Positions 1-10,100 of a DNA stretch of 31,740 nt are shown in pieces. The notes under the pieces are model-generated. The model worked only from the letters and a program-made list of their open reading frames with translations, did not search any database and was not told where the DNA came from. The position numbers and the translations under genes are program-made. Each line of letters opens with the position of its first letter. Position 1 is the stretch's first letter. This stretch comes from an uncultured Prevotellaceae bacterium (GTDB lineage Bacteria > Bacteroidota > Bacteroidia > Bacteroidales > Bacteroidaceae): the NCBI GenBank assembly GCA_946405695.1, contig CAMJIA010000013.1, forward strand, positions 1 through 31,740, written 5' to 3'.

Positions 1-1190
1 ACTTTGTGCGCTTTATCGCTAAGGAATGGCGACACACCGCTCAGAGCCGCATCTGCTGTCACTCGTCATTCTCGTTTGATGCGTCTATTGAGGACCTCTA
101 TCCTGTGCTCACCGTTGGTGGTACACTTTATACCGTACCTAAGGAGGCACGTAAGGATCTGGTCATGCTCTATGACTTCATCATCAAGAACAAGATAACT
201 GGTGGTTGCTATACCACGCAATTGGGTCTGATGCTGTTGCAGCAGTTCCCCGACCTGCCTGTTGACTACCTTGTTGTTGGTGGAGAAAAAATGGCAGACA
301 ACCCTGACTGCAAGTGTCGTCTTATTAATACCTATGGTCCGACGGAGTTTACCGTCGATGCAACGTTCTATGAGACTGAGCACGGACGTGACTATAAGAA
401 TATTCCTATTGGCCGACCGCTCTATAACCTCTCCGCATTTGTCATCGACCCGATGGGACAGCTTGTTCCGCAGGGTGTTCCCGGTGAGTTGTGCATGGCT
501 GGTCCGCAGATTGCCTGTGGCTACTGGAAGCGTGAAGACCTTACTGCAGAGAAGTTTGTTGACTGTCCGTTTATGGACGGAAAGATGTACCATACTGGAG
601 ACCTTGTGAAATACAATAGCGAGGGACAAATTGAGTACATGGGACGTATCGACAATCAGGTGAAGCTACGTGGATTCCGTATTGAACTGGGTGAGATAGA
701 AACCCTCATCAGCAAGTACGAAGGTGTGCAGATGCAGAGTGTACAGGTCAAGGAGATTGGCGGTGTGCAGCACCTTTGTGCCTACTATACCGCTGACCGC
801 CAGATTGATTCCAATGCATTGCGTGACTATCTGGCTGAGCAACTGACGGACTATATGGTGCCCACGGCCTATATGCAGCTGGACGAGATGCCACTGACGC
901 CCAATGGAAAGGTAAATACCAAGGCATTGCCCAACCCGAGCGCTCAGGCTGAAGAACTGGTAGCACCTGTCACGAAGACAGAGAAGGAGCTCTTCAAGCT
1001 CGTGGCAGAGATTCTGAAGCATGAAAACTTCGGTATCACCAACAACCTTATCTCTATGGGATTAACCTCGTTGACAGCCATGCGGTTTACCGTAAGTACT
1101 TTCAACACGTTTGGCATTCAGGTGTCGGTAAAGGAGGTAATGCAGAATCCGACCATTCACAAAATGGCTGCTCTTATTGATGCCAAGCGT
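1..1190 (+). other. NRPS module 1 (partial): A1 C-terminal part and carrier domain T1
   Basis: Only the later adenylation motifs are in view: FSFDAS (residues 22-27), NTYGPTE (~108), YHTGDL, the GRIDNQVKLRG hinge motif (~213) and NGKV (~300). Carrier T1 has the variant core MGLTSL, with the phosphopantetheine-bearing Ser355 at bases 1068-1070. By-eye alignment to the GrsA PheA pocket gives the nine specificity positions D-A-E-C-V-G-T-V-D, followed by the invariant Lys of NGKV. I do not assign an amino acid from this. Whether a C domain precedes it, or this is a loading module, cannot be seen. Confidence 0.85.
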
Positions 1191-4100
1191 GAAGAAGAGG
1201 GGCTGGCAAGTCAGACCTCTGACAGCCAGTTCTGGTCAGAAGGTAAGCACTACTATTATCCCATCACCGAGAACCAGCGAGGTGTATTCTTCGACTGGGA
1301 GATGAATCGTGACACCACACAGTACAACGTTCCTGACGTAGTAGTGATGAAGGGTGCCGATGCTGCCAAGTTGCGTGATGCCTTGGAGAAGGTGGTCAAT
1401 GCGCACCCCTATCTGAAGACTCGCTTCGTACAGCATGATGGTGACGTGATGCAGATTCGCCGTGACGAGGAACCAGTAGAAATACTGATGGAGTCATTGG
1501 CCGAAGAACCAGATACGAGCTTCTTCCAGAATCGTGTACGCCCCTTCGATCTCTATAACGACACACTTTACAGATTGGAGATATATACCTATAATAGTAA
1601 GGTGTATCTGTTTATGGATATCCACCACAGCATCTATGATGGTGGTTCTTCTCTGATATTGCTCAACGATATCCAAAAGGCATACGAGGGCGAAAATATC
1701 GAACTCGAAACCTATACCGCCTTTGATTTCGCATTAGACGAGCTGAAGCTCATGAAGTCGGAGAAGTTTGCTGAGGCAGGAGATTACTTCAAGAAACTCA
1801 TGGGCGATGCCAATACGGTTGTTTATCCTCACTCTATCAAGAAAGAGGAAAATGACCCAGGCATACTGTCTGTGCATTTCACAGGTGGTGACATCGAATC
1901 CTTCTGTCAACAGAATGGATTGACGCTGAACAGTTACTTCTTGGCCATCACCATGCATGTGTTGCATACCGTGACACGTGAGGATGATATTATCATCACA
2001 ACCATTAACAATGGACGTTCCGATGTGAGAATGATGAATATCATGGGTATGTTCGTCAAGACCATTCCTGTCGTGAGTTCGAGTGCTGACAGCAATAAGA
2101 GCATTGCCGAAGTTGTTAAACAGATACAAAATCAGCTGTTAGAGACACAGTCGAGAGACTTCTATCCCTTTACCAAGATGGTGGAACTCTATGGCCTGCG
2201 TCCGGAGATTATGTATGTTTATCAGCCTAGGGATGTCAGCGAAGATGATGAGCAGGAGGACAAGATGCGCCTGGTGCTTAACCAGACGAAGCTGCCACTT
2301 GACATCCAGGTGATGCCCGAGAAGGGAGGTTATGTGCTTGAACTCCAGTATGATACCGCTTTGTATTCCAAGAAAGACATGGAGCAGTTGGCAGCCGTGA
2401 TGACGAACATGGCCGAACTTGCACCATCGATGTCTTCCCTGAAAGATATTCCGCTGTTAAGCGACGAGGACAAGGAGAAGGTACTTGGTATATCAACGGG
2501 TAAGGTGCTTGATTACGACACCTCGTTAACTTGGGTTGACTTGTTCCAGCAGCAGGCGAAAGCCCGTCCTGATCAGGTGGCTGTCGTTGATTCAACGAGT
2601 CAACTTACTTATCGTGAGCTTGATGAAAAGTCAGACAGTCTGGCCCACTGGTTAGTAAGTCAAGGGGTGAAGCCCGACGATTTTGTGGCTATCAAGATGG
2701 ATCGCGTGAAAGAGTTCTTGGTTGCTGTACTGGCTACACAAAAAGCAGGAGCAGCCTATGTGCCTATAGACGTAGATTATCCTGAAGACCGTATCAGCTA
2801 CATGATTGAGAACAGCGAAGCCAAAGTGTTGCTGACCGAAGAGGCGGTGAAAGACGTGAAACCTGCAGGTCCATTCAAGAGTCTGGCTACTCCTGACAGC
2901 AGAGCCTATATGATTTACACTTCGGGCTCTACTGGACGACCTAAGGGCGTGAAAGTGGCTCATCGTGGACTGATGAACCTGGTTACCTGGGTGAAAGACC
3001 TTGTTAAACTGAAGCCTGGAGACAAGACTGCCATCTTTGTTAGCTTCAGTTTCGATGCCTCTGTCAACGACTTATATCCCATCCTGACAGCAGGTGGCGA
3101 ACTGCATATCTTCTCTTCCGAGATGAGGAAAGATATGGAGAGTATGTACAAGTATCTGTGTGAACACCATATTAAGGGACTGGAGTTCACAACGCAGTTA
3201 GCTATGGCAATGATGCAGCAATACCAGCTGCCTATTGAATACCTCTTTGTTGGTGGCGAAAAGTTGAAACCGTTCCCGAAGACCGGTTATGATGTCATCA
3301 ACGTCTATGGACCGACAGAGTTTACCGACATCTCGTCGTACTATGTTGTTGACCAGACCAAGAGTATTGAAGATATTCCAATTGGTAAACCTGTACCCAA
3401 TACGATGTCTCTCATCGTAGACCCATATGGACGCTTGCTACCACAAGGATTTACTGGTGAATTGTGTCTTGCAGGCCGTCAGATGACCTATGGCTATTGG
3501 AAACTGGAAAAGCTAACAGAAGAGAAGTTCGTGGATTGCCCGTTCGCTGAAGGCAAAATGTATCACACCGGTGATCTGGCCCGCTATAACGAGGAAGGCA
3601 ATATTGAATATGTTGGACGTAACGACAACCAGGTGAAGTTGAACGGATTCCGTATCGAGTTAGGAGGTATAGAGAACCGTGCCAGCAACTACGACGGCAT
3701 TCTTCAGGTTGTTGCTGAAGTCTATGGAGGAAAGACATTATGCCTCTATTACACGTCAACACAAGAGATTGACGAAGAAGATTTGAGCGCATTCCTCGGC
3801 AAGACACTTGCTGAATACATGATTCCTTCTGTATACATGCGACTTGATGCGATGCCGATGACACCCAATGGCAAGGTAGATCGTAAGAAGTTGCCTGCTC
3901 CCGCCATTGAAGCAGGACAAATTGTCGCTCCAGAAACGGAAGTTGAAGCTGAGATGCTCGACATTGCTATGGAACTGTTGGGTGGCGAACAAATCGGTGT
4001 TACCACCAATCTGATTACTGCCGGTATGACATCGCTGGTAGCCATGCGCATGTCAGCAGTCATCAAGCAGAAAGCACAGTTCTACATTCCTGTCAAGGAA

Positions 4101-7100
4101 ATCCTGTTACATCCAACTATCCGTGAGATGGCCTCACTGGCTGGTGCTGGTCAGATTGAAGAGACCAAGACCTACGACAAGTTGGACTATTATCCTATTA
4201 CGGAGAACCAGCGTGGCGTGTATATTGACTGGGAGCTCAACAGAGACACCACACAGTACAACCTGCCATCTGTGACGAAGTTCGACGGTGTGGATGCAGA
4301 AAAATTGCGTGACGCCCTTGTTGCTGTGCTCAAGGCACACCCATACCTGAAGACTCGTCTGGCCATGAAGGATGACGATATCATGCAACATCGCAGGGAT
4401 GACGAACCTGAGGTGGTGGAACTGATTGTGCTGAACGAAGAACCTACAGCTGCATTCTTCCGCAGTCGCGTTCGTCCATTCGATCTTTTCAAAGACAATC
4501 TGTATCGCATGGAAGTCTACCAGACACCAACTACGGTTTATTACTTCCAGGACATTCATCATATCATTTTCGATGGCGCTTCCGACTTCGTCCTTCGAAA
4601 TGAACTTGAGAAAGCCCTTCATAACGAGGCACTTGTCAAGGAAGAATACTCGGCATACGAATATGCCTTAGATGAGAAAGAGCAGATGACATCATCTTCT
4701 TTCAATGAGGCAGAAAAGTATTTCGACACGCTTTTGGAGGATGTGGAAATGATTGCCTATCCTCATTCCGACAAGCCTGATGGAACCGAGAATGCTAATA
4801 ATGCCTACATCAATGCCAGAATTAGTAAAGAGGCTGTTGACACGTTCTGTAAGCAGAATGCGGTTACTGCCAACAACTTCTTCCTAACCGTGTTAATGCA
4901 GGTTCTTCACAGGCTGACACGCGAGGAACGCATTGCTATCACAACCATCAGCAATGGTCGTAACGACACATTGATGCACACCATTATGGGTATGTTTGTT
5001 AAGACGTTACCCGTTGCATCCAGACTTGATAAAGAGGAAACATTTGTCGATGCGTTGGTGAAGATGAACAAGCAGTCGATGACTTCCATTGGCTACGACA
5101 TCTATCCGTTCACCAAGCTTGTTGAACGCTACAAGTTCCGCTCGGAAATCATGTATGTCTTCCAAGGTGGCTTGAACACTCCTGTCGTAAAACAAGAGAA
5201 TAACGAGATTCCATTGGATCTGGACACTACTAAGATGCCTATTGCATTGATGGTAACGGAAACTGCCAATGGTGAATACAACTTACAGATAGAGTACGAT
5301 ACTCACCTGTATTCTAACGCAGACATGACTCTATTGTCCAATGCGATGAAGACTTTTGCCATGCAGGCTCTCAATGGCGTAGAGAAACTGCGTGATATCT
5401 CGTTGGCGAGCCAAGAAGAACAGGCACGTATCTTGGAACTCTCTAAGGGTGAAGATCTGCCATATGACAAGAGTGAGACTTTCGTTGACATGGTATGTCA
5501 TTTCGCAGAGACAACCCCTGATGCAGTTGCCGTTGTCGACAAGACAAGCTCTATTACCTATCGTCAGTTGCATCTCCAGTCTAACACGCTGGCAGCACGC
5601 TTGATTGCCGAAGGTGTAGAGCCCGACACTTTCGTCGGCATCATGTTGCCCAGACAGAAAGAATTCATCACGTCACTGTTGGGTATCATGAAGGCTGGTG
5701 CTGCCTATGTTCCCATGGATAATGAGTATCCTACGGAACGTCTGCTCTACATGATGGAAGACAGCCGTGCCAAAGTACTGCTGACAACGCATGACATCTA
5801 CGAGAGTAAGCAGCAGGAAAGCAAGTCAGAGGATGGTTCCACATTCAAAGCTGAAAAAGTCATCTTCATGGATGAGGAACTGGCTTCAACAGAAAAGACC
5901 GTTAATCTGACACATCCGGATGGCTTGGCTTATATGATTTATACCTCTGGTTCTACGGGTAAACCTAAGGGTGTGATGATACCACATCGTGGCCTACGTG
6001 CTTATTTAGCCTGGCGAATTGCTAAGATAGGTATTACCGCTGAAAGTCGTCATGTGGCACATCCCAGCTTCTCGTTCGACGCTTCGTTAGACGACCTGCT
6101 GTGTCCGCTGGCTGCTGGTGCATGTGTACACATCCTTCCTGAGGAGCTCCGCAAAGATATGGACGGAATTTACAACTACATCAAGGAGCAGCATATTACG
6201 GGTCTTTCGCTGAGTACTGCTTTGGGAATGACATTGTTGGGAACGTTCCCTGACCTGCCCGTAGAGTTTATGATGATGGGTGGTGAGAAGATGTTGCCGA
6301 TTGCCAAGACAAAGGTCAGGATTATCAATGGTTATGGACCTACAGAATTCTCTGTATGCTCGTCGTTCCATGTGGTTAATCAGGACAAAGACGTCAACAT
6401 TCCTATTGGACGTCCTGTACCTAATAGTAGCTCACTAATCTGCGATGCCTTTGGTCAATTGCTACCTCTCGGTGCTGCTGGTGAGTTGTGCTTGAGTGGT
6501 ATTCAGATGTCGAAGGGTTATTGGCAGCGTGATGAGCTGACACAACAGAAATTCTGCGATACTCCTTTCGGTTATAAGGTTTATCACACAGGCGACTTGG
6601 CCCGCTGGAATGAGGAGGGCGAATTGGAGTTCCTGGGTCGTATCGACAATCAGGTGAAGCTACGTGGATTCCGCATCGAATTGGGTGAGATTGAAAATCA
6701 GGCTTCACTCATTGATGGTATCCACTCTGTCGCTGCAGAGGTTCGTGAGGCCGGTGGTTCTAAACACCTGGTTCTCTACTTTACAGCAGAACAACCGATA
6801 GACACCGACGCCATTCGTGAACGCCTGTCAGAGTCGCTGACAGAATATATGGTTCCCGATACCTATATGCAACTCGACGAAATGCCGATGACACCAAACG
6901 GCAAGGTGAACCGCCGTGCCCTGCCACAGCCTGTCATTCGTAGCGCTGCTGAATATGTGGAGCCTCAGACAGAGGCAGAGCGCATTGTTGCTCAGGCTAT
7001 GCAGGATGTGCTTGGTCTGAAGCAGAATGTGGGTGCCCTTGACAGCTTCTTTGCCTGGGGTGGTGACTCCATCAAGAGTATTCGCTTGGTGAGCCGTCTG

Positions 7101-10100
7101 CGTGCAGAGGGTATCACGCTACAGGTTGCTGACATCATGAAGTTGAAGACCGTCAGGGAGATTGCCGCTGCCGGTTCACAGGGAACTGTTGAAATCAGTC
7201 AGGAGGCATGGTCAGGCGAAGTACCACAGACGGCCATTACCCGTTTCTTCTTCGATCTGAATCTGCCGAAGCCGCATCATTTCAACCAGACCATGTTCAT
7301 CAAGGCTGCACAGCGTGTGCAGGTAGAGGCATTGCAGCAAGCGATAGAAGCCCTTGTCAAACATCATGACATGTTGCGTGCGATTGTCCGTAATAAGCAA
7401 TTGTATGTCAGAAACACCGACGAGCCGCAACTCTATGGTTGGGAACAGCTTGACTATACACAGGATGCCGACTATGTGAAGAATATCGAGCGAGTCTGCA
7501 GAAACCGACAGGCTTCTATTAGCCTGAGCAGTGGACCGATGTTCAAGGTCGTTCTGTTCAATACACCCGACTATGACGCCATTCTGATGGTTTGTCACCA
7601 CCTTGTTGTTGATGGTGTCTCATGGCGTGTATTGCTGGAGGATTTCAACATGGCCTATGGACAGGCAGCAGAGGGTAAGACCATTACGCTACCTGCTAAG
7701 ACCCATTCGTACAAAGATTATGCTGAGACGCTGCAAAGCTATGCTCAGAGCCATGAACTTAATATGGAGCGAAGCTATTGGGATCGTGTTCAGGAAAAGC
7801 TGCAGCATCTTCCTTCCAGCAAGGCAAAGGACAGCAGTCGCAGCATGGATCACGTCAATGCTTCTCTCGATACTCAGACCACACATAGCATCACCACGAC
7901 TGCAGGCAATCCCTATCATGCTGACATCAACGACTTGCTGATGACAGCCTTAGGAAGGAGCTATTACAAGCTGACAGGAAATGATGCTGTATCGGTACAG
8001 TTCGAGGGCCACGGTCGAGAGTATATTGGCAATGCCCAGTTGCTGACAGACCGCACTGTAGGTTGGTTTACCTCTGTTTATCCCGTTGTGCTGGAGCATC
8101 TGGACGGAGACCTGAGAAGCTGTCTGCGTCAGACCAAAGAGACCATGCACCGTATTCCCAATAAGGGTGTTGGCTACAATATTTTACGCTATCTGTCAGA
8201 CAATACTGCTTATTCTACCGGACTGTGTGCTTTGATCGGATTTAACTACTTGGGCGAGATGAGTGCCCAGGATGCTGACAACGGAGCCCTATTTACAGCC
8301 ATGACAGAAATATCTGCCGGCGATGACTTCGCACCACAGAATGTCTTCGGTCCCGATATCTCTATCAACTGTTCGGTAATAGACGGAAAGTTGGAGGCCT
8401 CTCTGGCATACAATACAGCTTTGTACACGCAGGAACAGGCTAGTGAACTGCTGAATGGCATGATGGAGTCGCTGAGCGAAATCACCGTCCATACTGCAGA
8501 CATGAAGGATGTGGAGGTTACAGCCACCGACCTTGGCGAATATGAATGGACTGACGAGGAGTTCCAGAACGTATATAACCACTTTATCCAGTTGGGTACT
8601 CCGTTGCAGCGTATCTATCCGCTCAGCCCGATGCAGGAAGGTATGGCGTTGAAGTTCATGCTGGAACCCGACTCTTTGGCTTATCGTCTGGTATCAAGAT
8701 TCGCACTTGATATCCTGCCTACGGAGGAGCAGATGCGCTATACCCTTGACCAGCTGGCTGCTAAGCATGAGGTGCTGAGAACTAGTCTCATCTACCATGA
8801 CGTAGAACAGTACAGGCAGGCCATCGTTGACAGACCTCTTGGACTGGAGATGAGGGATGTGTCTGACGCACCAAACAAGGAGAATGCCATGGTTGCCCTC
8901 TACAGGGCTGAGCAGCAGAGAGGATTTGACATGGAAGACCAACCTCTGTTCCGTATTGTCTGTGTGAAGACATCAGAGACCACGTGTGAGATTCTTCTTG
9001 CTGTACACCATATTATTGTTGATGGATGGTGTATCGGACTGTATATGAGCGACCTTATCGCTAACCTGACAGATGCTGTACAGGGCAAGATGAAGCCTAT
9101 TGAACAGTACCCGACAGGACGCTACGAGAAGTTCATTAGGGAACTGTTGAAGAAGGATACCGATAAGGGACTGAGCTATTGGAGAAACCTCTTGGACGGC
9201 TATACGACGAAAGCCGTGATACCTTATTCCGGTCTCGTTCCTGAGAATGAACGCGCAGTTGACAATGTCTGCCGCATAACTATCAGCGGAAAGGAGATGA
9301 CAGCACTGAAGGCCCTGACCACCAACGCACAGGCTACCATGAACACACTCGTGGAACTGGCATGGGGATTGGTTCTTCAGATTTATAACCGTCAAGATGA
9401 TGTGGTGTTCGTAAAAGTCGTTTCTGGACGTAATAATGCTTCAGAGGGTGTAGAGGACGTTGTCGGACTCTTCATCAACTCTGTCCCCGTACGTGTCAGA
9501 ACGCCGAAGGGCACCACAGTTGTTCAGGCATTGCAAGCACTTCAGCAACAGGCTGCTGAAACTAATGAGTGGGATTTCTGCCCGCTGTCAGTTATCCAGC
9601 AACAGTCAGACTTGGGTGCAGACCTGTTCCAGTCTATTGTGGCCTTCGAGAACTATGATTCTGAAGTTGATCTGAGCAATGCTTCGACACCGTTCCATAC
9701 CAAGATGGTCTACTCTAAGGAGGAGTCAATTAACGACTTGACGTTAACGGCCTTTGCTGACGGAGATAACGAACTGACTGTGAACCTGGAGTTCGACCCA
9801 ATGAAGTACCGGAAGGGTGAAATTGAGCAGGTCATGAGCGTGATGCAGCAGATGCTGCTGAATATGGCTGAAAAGCCTGAGACAGATGTTAGCACGTTGC
9901 CTCCTTTGACTAATCAGGACCGTGTTGCTCTTGCGAAGTTGGGACTGGGCGAGACGCTTAGCTACGACACTACGCAGACCTTGGTAGATCTGTTTACGGA
10001 GCAGGCTCAGAAGACGCCTGACAGCACGTGTATCGTGTTCCAGGACAAGCACCTTACATTCCGCGAGGTGGATACTATTACCGACCGTCTGGCCGTACTG

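Noticed and set aside
6..8. GTG at base 6 as the start of the NRPS gene
   Set aside because: The frame is open to the left edge and the first residues already lie inside an A domain, so the gene is truncated by the window.
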